8,114 nt of DNA from Bacteroidales bacterium UBA4333 (GTDB lineage: Bacteria; Bacteroidota; Bacteroidia; Bacteroidales; Paludibacteraceae): the NCBI GenBank assembly GCA_002394335.1, contig DGTP01000007.1:1-8114 (forward strand), read 5' to 3'. The position numbers were made by a program, and so were the translations under genes. The notes below the pieces were generated by a model that ran no database searches, was not told where the DNA came from, and worked only from the letters and a program-made list of their open reading frames with translations. Numbering within the stretch: the first letter of the stretch is position 1; every line of letters begins with the position of its first letter. Positions 1-5,410 of this stretch are shown here, piece after piece.

Positions 1-144
1 CCAAGTTCCAGCAGACCTATGCTGCTATCAAAGCACTGACACCGGAGCAAAAAGCGGAGTACAAAACCGCGTTCGAGGCGCAGAGCAAGTACACCTCATT
101 GCGAGGATATATCTTCGCGAAAGAGTATGCGAAATTAGCGTAAT
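1..144 (+). CDS. C-terminal end of a small basic protein, probably frameshifted near its end
   Basis: The window opens inside this gene, so only its last ~45 codons are visible. Read from base 3 it gives a protein-like segment containing ALTPEQKAEYKTAF and KYTSLRGYIFAK. This lines up with the C-terminal part of the next gene (LTYDQ...FKYTTYKGWLFGKAW), so the two look like tandem paralogues. In the given sequence the frame does not stop where expected. A run of four A at 120-123 pushes it past the TAA at 142-144 and it stays open, in frame, into the ATG at 207. With three A it would end AKEYAKLA-stop at 144, which fits the paralogue (GKAWKC) better and places the stop just before a hairpin. 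I therefore suspect an indel, either real or a sequencing error. Function unknown. Confidence 0.5.
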
Positions 145-149
145 ACAAG

Positions 150-166
150 CGGGATGCCATCCCGCG
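150..166 (+). other. Perfect hairpin between two paralogous genes
   Basis: Arms GCGGGATG and CATCCCGC are perfectly complementary over 8 bp around one central C. The practical fold is a 6-7 bp stem with a 3-5 nt loop. It starts 6 bases after the TAA at 142-144 and 41 bases before the next start codon. No T-run follows, so it is not a standard intrinsic terminator. An RNA processing or stability element between the two cistrons is possible. Confidence 0.5.
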
Positions 167-206
167 CAAAGAAAGATCATTAACCTAAACTTTAACTATT
201 TTTATT

Positions 207-587
207 ATGGCAGATGTAGTTTTTGAGGACCCGATTCACCACATTTCGGGTAAGATTTCAAGAAAGTACCGAACCTGTTACAACTACCGCCGTTGGAGCG
301 GGCGCAAGTACACGAGCATTCACGGAGACCGAACCACGCCAGTGAGTGCCGAGGAGAAAGCACGACAGGAGCGGTTCAAGGTAGTGCGTCTGGCGGCACG
401 GAGCCGTGCGATGGACCTGAGCAAACTGACCTACGACCAGATGGACTTTGTGGAGGAGCGCAAGGCGAAAGGTGCGGCGTTCAAGTACACCACCTACAAG
501 GGCTGGCTGTTCGGCAAGGCGTGGAAATGCTACGACGAGAGTACGGGGCAAGTGAACATGCCGGAGCGGTTGAACACCGTGGGGTAA
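207..587 (+). CDS. Small basic protein of unknown function, family member 1 (126 aa)
   Basis: I cannot assign a function. The protein is strongly basic, with no signal peptide or membrane segment, so it is probably cytoplasmic and could bind nucleic acid. Its first 20 residues carry a pattern shared position for position with the 169-residue protein encoded at 2200-2709: E7, P9, I/V10, I13, G15, I/L17, R19, K20. Its C-terminal half (residues 74-107, LTYDQ through KYTTYKGWLFGKAW) resembles the partial gene at the left edge and more weakly residues 101-157 of the 2200-2709 product. The start ATG lies in an AT-rich leader without a Shine-Dalgarno, usual for Bacteroidales, and is supported by the matching N-terminus of the paralogue. 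It sits between the related partial gene and a small lipoprotein gene in the same direction. GC content is high, like the PFOR genes and unlike the AT-rich region from 2710. Confidence 0.75.
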   Translation: MADVVFEDPIHHISGKISRKYRTCYNYRRWSGRKYTSIHGDRTTPVSAEEKARQERFKVVRLAARSRAMDLSKLTYDQMDFVEERKAKGAAFKYTTYKGWLFGKAWKCYDESTGQVNMPERLNTVG

Positions 588-590
588 ATT

Positions 591-622
591 GTTAAACCGT
601 TAAACCGTTAAACTGTTAAATT
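591..622 (+). repeat. Four tandem 8-bp units directly before a start codon
   Basis: Units start at 591, 599, 607 and 615: GTTAAACC, GTTAAACC, GTTAAACT, GTTAAATT. They are followed by GTT and then the ATG at 626. They fill the whole gap between the stop of the upstream gene (585-587) and this start. The array therefore occupies the ribosome-binding region of the lipoprotein gene. A change in unit number would alter leader length in 8-bp steps without touching the coding frame. Confidence 0.85.
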
Positions 623-625
623 GTT

Positions 626-829
626 ATGACTAAACAGCAGATTTATAAAATGGTAGCAACAGTGGCTACCGCTATCGTGACATGCGTGGCGATTGCGTTG
701 GGGCTGAGTTCGTGCAACGTGACAAGGACAATCACCACCCGAAGCGAGGCATGGCAGAAAGGCGACACAAGCGTGGTTATTCAAACCAAGACGGTGGAGA
801 CCTACGATGCGTCGAAAAAGGGGTTGTAA
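626..829 (+). CDS. Small putative lipoprotein (67 aa)
   Basis: The N-terminus has the form of a lipoprotein signal: charged start (MTKQQIYK), a hydrophobic stretch at about residues 9-26 and a lipobox LSSC ending in Cys30. Lipidation at Cys30 would leave a mature peptide of only about 38 residues (NVTRTITTRSEAWQKGDTS...) rich in Thr, Ser and charged residues, anchored in a membrane. I know similar very small lipoprotein-like ORFs from Bacteroidales accessory regions but no defined role. It follows the small basic gene at 207-587 by 38 bp, most of it tandem repeat, and is closed by a strong terminator, so the two probably share a transcript. The start is set by the ATG directly after the repeat array. 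Confidence 0.7.
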   Translation: MTKQQIYKMVATVATAIVTCVAIALGLSSCNVTRTITTRSEAWQKGDTSVVIQTKTVETYDASKKGL

Positions 830-849
830 CTCGCGGAAACAGCCGCGAG
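830..849 (+). other. Hairpin directly after the lipoprotein stop codon
   Basis: Arms CTCGCGG (830-836) and CCGCGAG (843-849) pair over 7 bp around the loop AAACAG. It begins on the first base after the TAA. No T-run follows. It may protect the 3' end of the transcript or work together with the terminator 23 bases further on. Confidence 0.55.
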
Positions 850-872
850 AACTAAACGGCAAAGAGCGGAGG

Positions 873-899
873 GGAGCGGCAAAAATGCCGCTCCTTTTT
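873..899 (+). terminator. Strong intrinsic terminator of the small-gene operon
   Basis: Arms GGAGCGGC (873-880) and GCCGCTCC (887-894) form a perfect 8-bp GC-rich stem with loop AAAAAT, followed directly by TTTTT (895-899). This is a textbook intrinsic terminator for + strand transcription and ends the unit that includes the gene at 626-829. Confidence 0.9.
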
Positions 900-1102
900 C
901 CGATAGATCGAGAGATCGAAGGAAAAGACGAACCGGCATCAAATGCCGGGCTAATTGACGAAGAAAAACGCGCATGGATACGCGGAGCATAAACGCTACA
1001 CCCGACCGATGGTAATTATAAATACGCGAAGCGTTGCTTTTCCCCCTTTAAATTTTTCGCGAAGCGAGAGAAAAGGAAGGCATGCTTGAACAGGAGAAAG
1101 AG
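900..1102. other. Gene-free spacer with small inverted repeats
   Basis: I find no convincing gene here. Short open frames on both strands have no family resemblance or translation signals. The spacer holds a hairpin at 933-949 (CCGGCAT, loop CAA, ATGCCGG). It also holds two near-identical mini-hairpins with GAA loops sharing the core CGCGAAGCG, at 1024-1032 and 1058-1066. It separates two converging units, each ended by its own terminator, and may contain an old junction. Confidence 0.6.
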
Positions 1103-1143
1103 AGGTAAAAAACAAAAGGGACGCGCACGTGTATGCGCGTCCC
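1103..1143 (-). terminator. Intrinsic terminator of the PFOR fragment
   Basis: Arms GGGACGCGCA (1118-1127) and TGCGCGTCCC (1134-1143) pair perfectly over 10 bp with a 6-nt loop. Read on the minus strand, the stem is followed by a T-rich run (complement of 1107-1117). It begins about 30 bp past the stop of the truncated PFOR copy. The stem and loop from 1121 to 1140 alternate purine and pyrimidine without a break. The T-run is on the minus side, and the plus side is also AT-rich, so it may stop converging transcripts as well. Confidence 0.9.
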
Positions 1144-1173
1144 TTATTATATACGGATAATCCGTGAGATTGA

Positions 1174-1980
1174 TTACCAAGCGGTGCCCAGCATGCGGAG
1201 GTAGCTCTTGTAACGCCACTGGGCGTTTTCCTGAGCGGCGGCGAAGAGCTCGTCTGCCTCTTTCGGGAACTGCTTTGCTACGGAAGCGAAACGAACCTCA
1301 CCCTTCAGGTAATCTTGGAACTTATCCCACTGCGGCTCTTTGGAGTCGAGCTGGAACGGGTTCTTGCCCTCAGCCTCGAGTTCCGGATTATAGCGCCAGA
1401 GGTGCCAGTAACCGCACTCTACGGCTTTCGCCTCTTCGGCTTGGCTCTTGCCCATACCGGCTTTCAGACCGTGGTTGATACACGGAGCGTAAGCGATGAT
1501 GAGCGACGGTCCGGGATAAGCCTCCGCTTCGCGGATAGCCTTGAGGGTCTGTGCCTGGTCAGCACCCATAGCGATCTGAGCTACATAGACATAACCGTAC
1601 GTGGTAGCAATCATACCGAGGTCTTTCTTGCGTACGCGTTTACCCATAGCAGCGAACTTAGCGATTGCGCCGAGCGGCGTTGCTTTGGATGCCTGACCAC
1701 CGGTGTTGGAGTACACCTCGGTATCGAGCACGAGGATGTTGACATCTTCGCCGGAAGCGATGACGTGGTCGAGTCCGCCGTAACCGATATCATAGGAAGC
1801 ACCGTCACCACCGACGATCCACTGGCTGCGTTTAACGATATGATCTTTGTGCTTGAGGATCTCCTTGCAGGTGTCGCAACCGCATTTCTCCATAGCAGCT
1901 ACCATCGGCTCGTAGAGACGATTCGATATTTCTGCAGAGTTCTGGTTCTCGAGCCACTCTTTGAACATCGCTTTGAGTTC
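1174..1980 (-). pseudogene. Truncated second copy of the PFOR 3' end (268 codons)
   Basis: This is the C-terminal part of a pyruvate:ferredoxin oxidoreductase gene. It matches the complete 3' end at 6052-6858 base for base in length (807 bp, no indels), with 13 amino-acid differences in 268 by my count (about 95% identical). It keeps the thiamine-diphosphate domain (GGDGASYDIGYGG, DTEVYSNTGGQ) and the cysteine in YAPCINHG. It lacks everything upstream: the substrate-binding domains, the two-cluster ferredoxin domain and three of the four cysteines of the proximal cluster. The homology ends sharply at base 1980. On the minus strand a TGA lies four codons before the break in the adjoining DNA, so no fusion is made. 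The first Met (ending at 1968) is the internal Met of LKAMFKEW. It cannot be a working oxidoreductase. The reading frame is intact and most differences look silent or conservative, so the break is recent or the piece came from a related functional gene. Confidence 0.93.
1174..1980 (-). repeat. Left copy of an 807-bp direct repeat (other copy 6052-6858)
   Basis: The two copies are in the same orientation, 4,878 bp apart start to start, and bracket 4,071 bp (1981-6051). Roughly nine bases in ten agree by eye. Identity is uneven: 1691-1809 matches 6569-6687 over 119 bp without a mismatch, and 6329-6405 matches its counterpart over 77 bp, while other parts differ every few bases. Recombination between the copies would remove the bracketed DNA as a 4,878-bp circle and leave one intact PFOR gene. 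Confidence 0.92.
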
Positions 1981-1999
1981 ATGAAAAATTCAATTTTTA

Positions 2000-2031
2000 T
2001 TTGCATATTTGAAAAATAATTCGTATCTTTG
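2000..2031 (+). promoter_or_regulatory. Bacteroidetes-type promoter for the gene at 2200
   Basis: TTTG at 2000-2003 (-33 element) and TATCTTTG at 2024-2031 (-7 element, consensus TAnnTTTG) are separated by exactly 20 bp, the spacing known for the Bacteroidetes primary sigma factor. It lies 20 bp from the broken end of the PFOR fragment and points away from it. The expected transcript has a leader of about 160 nt. Confidence 0.85.
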
Positions 2032-2105
2032 CACCCGATTTACAACTATCATCTTTCTATTAATCAGCAATCGTCAAGCTATGTGCAAGCAAATCGCAGG
2101 CTTTC

Positions 2106-2150
2106 TATAGTAGGTTATTAGTAGGTGATTACTATGTTATTGGTAGGTGA
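2106..2150 (+). repeat. Imperfect direct repeats in the leader of the gene at 2200
   Basis: TTATTAGTAGGTGA (2115-2128) and TTATTGGTAGGTGA (2137-2150) agree at 13 of 14 positions and are spaced 22 bp, two helical turns. A third core GTAGGT sits at 2110-2115. Two turns of spacing put the copies on the same DNA face, so they may bind a protein. They could equally act in the leader RNA. Confidence 0.6.
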
Positions 2151-2199
2151 GTAAGCCGACCGCAAGCCTGTCACAGCGTAACAAAATAAACTCAATATT

Positions 2200-2709
2200 A
2201 TGGCAACAACTATCCTTGAACACCCTGTCCGTGAGATTCACGGCGCACTTGAACGCAAAGGCATCATCAACCGAATGAAGAAGTACCGTTCCGATGACGG
2301 TCGTATTATTCATGAAGGCGTACAGGAATCCTATGCCGTCCGCAATCCGCGTGACTACAAGAAGAACCCGCCTAAGGGCGCGGAACTGGAGCACATCAAC
2401 CTCTTCCGCCAAGCCTGTCTTATGACCAAAGAGATCCTCGATGCCGAAAAGCCCGAAGAAACGCCCACCGTCTCCGTCTTTCCGCCTCGTCCCAAGTACC
2501 TCACGAAAGAGGAAGCACTCACCCAACTCACCGACTACCGTAAGCGTTACAAAGCCCAACTGCCTTCCACACGCGGCACGCGCCCCGACCCGCAGGCTCC
2601 GATAGACAAATCCACCCACGCCCCGAAGCGATATTTCCGCCTCGACAACTTCATCCGCTCCATGACGTACCTCACCCTCAAAGCCGCACAATCTGTCCAA
2701 CAAACATAA
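2200..2709 (+). CDS. Basic protein of unknown function, family member 2 (169 aa)
   Basis: I cannot assign a function. The N-terminus shares a fixed pattern with the 126-residue protein at 207-587: M1, A2, E7, P9, V10, I13, G15, L17, R19, K20 at identical positions. The rest is more diverged. A Pro/Thr-rich linker (about 84-98), then LTKEEALTQLTDYRKRYKAQ (101-120), a second Pro-rich stretch (122-143) and RYFRLDNFIRSMTYLTL (144-160) echo the C-terminal module of the shorter relatives, split by an insertion. There is no signal peptide or membrane segment. The start ATG follows an AT-rich leader without Shine-Dalgarno and is confirmed by the family N-terminus. It has its own promoter at 2000-2031. 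GC content is high, matching the left-flank genes and PFOR rather than the AT-rich genes that follow. No clear terminator follows. Confidence 0.8.
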   Translation: MATTILEHPVREIHGALERKGIINRMKKYRSDDGRIIHEGVQESYAVRNPRDYKKNPPKGAELEHINLFRQACLMTKEILDAEKPEETPTVSVFPPRPKYLTKEEALTQLTDYRKRYKAQLPSTRGTRPDPQAPIDKSTHAPKRYFRLDNFIRSMTYLTLKAAQSVQQT

Positions 2710-2765
2710 GATTAACGCTGATTTTCGTGCAAAATAAACTTTCCCGCGCGATTTTTGCAAATATA

Positions 2766-2797
2766 TTTGCATATATCAAAAAATCTTTGTATCTTTG
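2766..2797 (+). promoter_or_regulatory. Bacteroidetes-type promoter of the toxin-antitoxin operon
   Basis: TTTG (2766-2769), a 20-bp spacer and TATCTTTG (2790-2797) match the Bacteroidetes consensus. The element resembles the promoter at 2000-2031 beyond the two core boxes: both share TATTTGCATAT around the upstream box and GTATCTTTGCA at the downstream box. The expected leader to the ATG at 2853 is about 50 nt. Confidence 0.88.
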
Positions 2798-2839
2798 CAG
2801 GCAAAATTAAAATAGGCTTATTGTATAATGATAATAAAT

Positions 2840-2845
2840 AGGAGG
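2840..2845 (+). promoter_or_regulatory. Perfect Shine-Dalgarno before the antitoxin gene
   Basis: AGGAGG lies 7 bases before the ATG at 2853. A full Shine-Dalgarno is unusual in Bacteroidales, and no other gene start in the window has one. It fits a gene acquired from elsewhere or a need for high antitoxin translation relative to the toxin, which has no such site. Confidence 0.7.
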
Positions 2846-2852
2846 ACTAATT

Positions 2853-3296
2853 ATGGCTTATAATGTTCATGACATTGCGTATAAGTTGTTATATCGCGCT
2901 TCACAAAACGACGAGGGTGAACTTTTATCTAACCTCAAATTACAGAAGTTATTGTACTATGAGCAAGGGTATCACCTTGCCGTTTTTGGTACTCCTTTAT
3001 TCGATGAAGAGATTGAAGCGTGGATGTATGGACCAGTTGTTCCATCTGTTTACGAACATTTCAAAGACTACGGCAATAAAGGAATAGAAGGAGATTTTCC
3101 AAATATTGTTCTCTCGGAAAAGGAAGAAAATCTCTTTGAAGATGTTTATGATACTTATTGTGAACTTTCAGCAATAGGTTTGATGCGACAGACACATAGC
3201 GAATCTCCTTGGACTTCAGTGGAACCAGGTAAGGGAAATATTATTTCTAAGGATTCTATGCGCGACTTCTTTAAACAACTCTATGAGCAGAATTAA
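2853..3296 (+). CDS. Panacea-domain (DUF4065, SocA/GepA-like) antitoxin
   Basis: The 147-residue protein is a whole Panacea domain (formerly DUF4065, the family of Caulobacter SocA). Seen in the sequence: NLKLQKLLYYEQGYHL at 27-42, LFDEEIEAWMYGPVVPSVY at 49-67, and RQTHSESPW at 112-120, all hallmark segments of the family. Panacea proteins are known antitoxins that neutralise many unrelated toxins by direct binding. They are usually encoded just before the toxin. Here the next gene starts inside this one (14-bp overlap), the classic arrangement. A dedicated promoter and a strong Shine-Dalgarno precede it. The gene is much more AT-rich than the small basic gene at 2200-2709 and the PFOR genes, which suggests horizontal transfer. 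The family assignment is firm. Antitoxin activity is inferred from family and context. Confidence 0.92.
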   Translation: MAYNVHDIAYKLLYRASQNDEGELLSNLKLQKLLYYEQGYHLAVFGTPLFDEEIEAWMYGPVVPSVYEHFKDYGNKGIEGDFPNIVLSEKEENLFEDVYDTYCELSAIGLMRQTHSESPWTSVEPGKGNIISKDSMRDFFKQLYEQN

Positions 3297-3684
3297 GTTT
3301 AATCATAAATCCAAGCATCTTTCTGAGCAAGAAGAACGGCAAAAAGACAAAAATATATCATTTAATTTCAGATATTTGTCGAATAAGTCATTTTCTAATT
3401 GTAAAGATGCTGATTTTTTCATACATTATTTAGATCGTCTAAATAAACTTTCTTCTCTCACATGGAAACAAATTCAGCTAAGTGACCGCCATAGTTTTGG
3501 TTTTGAGTTATTAGGTGTTGAAAATATAAAAGTGACATTACCTTCTGTTATTACAGAAGATGTAAAGAAACTATTTGTATTCCGTGCAACAGGCAATAAT
3601 CATGCTTTTTTAGGATTAAGAGAGGGAGATGTTTTTAATGTAATATTTATAGAATCACAATTTGGAGACATATATGACCATTAA
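3283..3684 (+). CDS. Putative toxin partner of the Panacea antitoxin (133 aa)
   Basis: The gene starts within the end of the antitoxin gene (overlap 3283-3296), so the two are translationally coupled. The protein begins with a basic, charged segment (1-24). A compact domain follows with LSSLTWKQI (56-64), RHSFGFE (69-75), VFRATGNNHAFLG (99-111) and a C-terminus ending FGDIYDH. I recall the pattern 'RxxG-NH-x-FLGxRxGxxFxVxFI' ending in a Tyr-Asp/Asn-His as recurring in small proteins next to antitoxin-like genes, but cannot name the family or its target with certainty. His70, Arg101, His107 and His133 are candidates for a catalytic or binding role, by inference only. An RNase-like activity is one possibility. 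Low GC like its partner. Confidence 0.72.
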   Translation: MSRIKFNHKSKHLSEQEERQKDKNISFNFRYLSNKSFSNCKDADFFIHYLDRLNKLSSLTWKQIQLSDRHSFGFELLGVENIKVTLPSVITEDVKKLFVFRATGNNHAFLGLREGDVFNVIFIESQFGDIYDH

Positions 3685-3699
3685 ATAATTAATTCGCCT

Positions 3700-4178
3700 A
3701 TGAAGCATAACGATTAAAAGACAACATATATAAAATAAGCATTTGCTTTATTAAGGATATATTCAATCTTCCACAGATATATAATAGCATTCCGAAATAT
3801 AGCGAATGTTCACACATTAGTGTGGACTTTCTGCGTATATTGGATGCTATGGGAGTGGAAGCCCGAATATACCAATATTATCAAAGCGAAAGTTCGCACT
3901 TTTTTGTATGCAATCAAAACGGAGAATGCCTCCAGCCGAATAACAAAGTGGAGACAAACAAATCGCAAAATATCATGTCGAAAATCATTGATGGACTAAA
4001 GAGCGCTCTAAGTCTTCTAACAAAATCCACCGAAGAAAACAAACAAATGTTAAAAGATTTTATAGCGCAAGAAGAAAGGTCATTAGACATCCCTGAAAAA
4101 AAGCCCTTGTTGCCCGACAAAAAGGAACCGGGAGAAGGACAAGAAATATTAACTGATTCAATTGAAACGAAAAAATGA
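3700..4178 (+). pseudogene. Frameshifted regulator-like gene (possible HTH protein)
   Basis: In the reading frame ending at 4178 the protein stays open back to 3711 with no ATG. It includes FIKDIFNLPQIYNSIP and HISVDFLRILDAMGVEARI, which look like the second half of a Cro/C1-type helix-turn-helix domain (the 'SVDxLxRILDAMGVE' helix is typical). An ATG at 3700, 15 bp after the toxin stop, opens with MKHND and then hits TAA at 3715. One extra T at 3714-3715 (GATTTAAAAGAC instead of GATTAAAAGAC) would join them as MKHNDLKDNIYK..., giving about 159 residues. So this is either a pseudogene by a 1-bp loss or a sequence error. A shorter product could start at the GTG at 3822, inside the would-be helix. 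The C-terminal half has an amphipathic stretch (SKIIDGLKSALSLL) and a charged, Pro/Lys/Glu-rich tail. The stop overlaps the next start (ATGA). Confidence 0.6.
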
Positions 4179-5212
4179 AAACTAAGATTTTTACTTTATT
4201 GTTTGCTGCCGTAGCAAGTACAGGAACAATGTGTGCTAGTGGCATTCTTATTGGTGACTTATGTTACAATCTTAATACTTCATTGCAAACAGCAGAAGTA
4301 ACAAAAAATGAAGATTTAATCAGCCGTAACAACTATGTAAATATTGAAGGAGCGGTTGTTATTCCTTCTTCCATAGAGTACGAAAGCGTTACTTATACCG
4401 TTACAGGCATTGGAGAAAATGCATTCGTAGATTGTATTGGCATGACATCTATCACTATTCCCGGAACGGTTCAAATCATAGGGAAATGGGCATTCTCTAA
4501 TTGCACAGGGTTAACATCTGCTACTTTACAAGAAGGAGTTGAAAACATTGGAGTTAATGCTTTCAGAGAATGTACAAGTTTAGCATCAGTTAACATTCCT
4601 AATAGTGTAACTAAAATTGAGAGTAGCGCATTCTATCATTGCCGTAGTCTTACATCTATTAACATTCCAGATGGAATAACTAGCATTGAAAAGCAAACTT
4701 TCAATGGTTGCACAAGTTTGAGAACTTTAAGTATTCCAACTAGCGTTACAAGTATTGGCGAATATGCGTTTGGGCAATGTGGTTTTATCTCTATGACGTT
4801 TCCTAATTCAGTAACAATCATTGATAAAGCAGTTTTCTGGAAATGTGCAAGTTTGACCGAAATAACTATTCATAGTGGAATTACAGAAATTAAAGATATT
4901 GCATTCAAGGAGTGCACAAACTTGACAACCATCTATAATTATCGTACAACTCCGCCTAATGCTTATAGTAACACATTTGATGGTGTAAATAAATCAAGTT
5001 GCAAATTGTACGTACCCAATTCATCTGTTAATTTGTATCAAAATACAGCTGTCTGGCGTGACTTCAATAATATAGAAACGATTGAGGATGTTATGGCTAT
5101 TGATGAAATTAAAACCTGTGATACTCATGAGCAAAAGATAATTCGTGACGGTCAAGTATTCATTGAGCATGGTGATAAAACATACACCTTACAAGGTGCA
5201 GAAGTTAAGTAA
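4175..5212 (+). CDS. Secreted BspA-like leucine-rich-repeat protein (345 aa)
   Basis: The N-terminus (MKTKIFTLLFAAVASTG) is a Sec signal peptide. After an introductory segment (about 28-77), eight repeats of the LRR_5/BspA type run from about residue 78 to 260. The unit is 23 residues, of the form IGxxAFxxCxxLTSxxIPxxVT; the sixth unit has 22. Next comes CKLYVPNSSVNLYQ...WRDF, the usual closing segment. A tail, KIIRDGQVFIEHGDKTYTL through EVK at the end, is typical of secreted Bacteroidales proteins and may be a sorting-domain remnant. BspA-like proteins are cell-surface or secreted and bind host proteins or other bacteria. The role here is inferred. The ATG overlaps the stop of the regulator-like gene (4-bp ATGA), so it sits in the toxin-antitoxin operon, and a terminator follows 23 bp after its stop. 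Low GC like its neighbours. Confidence 0.9.
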   Translation: MKTKIFTLLFAAVASTGTMCASGILIGDLCYNLNTSLQTAEVTKNEDLISRNNYVNIEGAVVIPSSIEYESVTYTVTGIGENAFVDCIGMTSITIPGTVQIIGKWAFSNCTGLTSATLQEGVENIGVNAFRECTSLASVNIPNSVTKIESSAFYHCRSLTSINIPDGITSIEKQTFNGCTSLRTLSIPTSVTSIGEYAFGQCGFISMTFPNSVTIIDKAVFWKCASLTEITIHSGITEIKDIAFKECTNLTTIYNYRTTPPNAYSNTFDGVNKSSCKLYVPNSSVNLYQNTAVWRDFNNIETIEDVMAIDEIKTCDTHEQKIIRDGQVFIEHGDKTYTLQGAEVK

Positions 5213-5235
5213 CCATCTTGTCATCTTTATGAATC

Positions 5236-5263
5236 TGCGCTACAGCTTTCTGTGGCGCATTTT
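5236..5263 (+). terminator. Intrinsic terminator after the LRR gene
   Basis: Arms TGCGCTACAG (5236-5245) and CTGTGGCGCA (5250-5259) form a 10-bp stem with loop CTTT. The single irregular pair is a U-G wobble on the + strand RNA (and would be A-C on the other strand), which points to + strand use. TTTT follows at once (5260-5263). It ends the operon that starts at the promoter at 2766. Confidence 0.9.
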
Positions 5264-5314
5264 CATTGTGTGATATGTGCCTAATATACCCACCATCGTT
5301 GAGTGCTATTTTTT

Positions 5315-5333
5315 TATATTACTAAGTAATATA
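5315..5333. promoter_or_regulatory. 19-bp palindrome upstream of a promoter
   Basis: TATATTACT and AGTAATATA are perfect inverted 9-bp arms around a single central A. The site lies 32 bp before the -33 box of the promoter at 5366. Position and symmetry suit a dimeric regulator. It is not a terminator: no T-run follows on either strand, and the T-run at 5309-5315 precedes it. Confidence 0.5.
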
Positions 5334-5365
5334 GTAGGCTTTTATTCCAACTATTTTCAAAAAGA

Positions 5366-5397
5366 TTTGGTTATATCATTTCTTTTTCGTATCTTTG
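5366..5397 (+). promoter_or_regulatory. Bacteroidetes-type promoter of the two-gene unknown operon
   Basis: TTTG (5366-5369), a 20-bp spacer and TATCTTTG (5390-5397) match the Bacteroidetes consensus and have exactly the same spacing as the other two promoters in the window. The expected leader to the ATG at 5472 is about 70 nt and includes the regulator vestige. Confidence 0.86.
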
Positions 5398-5410
5398 TAA
5401 TTGAAATAAC

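Noticed and set aside
807..1219. Short open frames on both strands (807-992 +, 802-990 -, 1016-1219 -)
   Set aside because: They run across hairpins and terminators, have no protein-like composition and no family resemblance.
1174..1968. A separate functional 264-residue oxidoreductase subunit (beta-subunit-like)
   Set aside because: Multi-subunit forms do have a separate thiamine-diphosphate subunit, but this piece lacks three of the four proximal-cluster cysteines, has no promoter or start signals at its break, and is a 95% copy of the single-chain enzyme.
1315..2019. Long + strand open frame of 234 codons
   Set aside because: It is antisense to the PFOR fragment; the minus-strand frame is an unmistakable enzyme domain, and GC-rich coding DNA often leaves open antisense frames.
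2818..2837. TTATT...AATAA inverted repeat between promoter and antitoxin start as an autoregulatory operator
   Set aside because: Only 5-bp AT arms with a 10-bp gap in an AT-rich stretch, which is expected by chance.
4175..4240. Lipoprotein signal in the LRR protein (Cys20)
   Set aside because: The residues before Cys20 (GTM) do not fit a lipobox; an ordinary Sec signal peptide fits better.
5309..5333. Palindrome 5315-5333 as a second terminator
   Set aside because: The T-run comes before the stem on the + strand and only A bases follow on the minus strand, so it cannot end transcription intrinsically; a good terminator already lies at 5236-5263.
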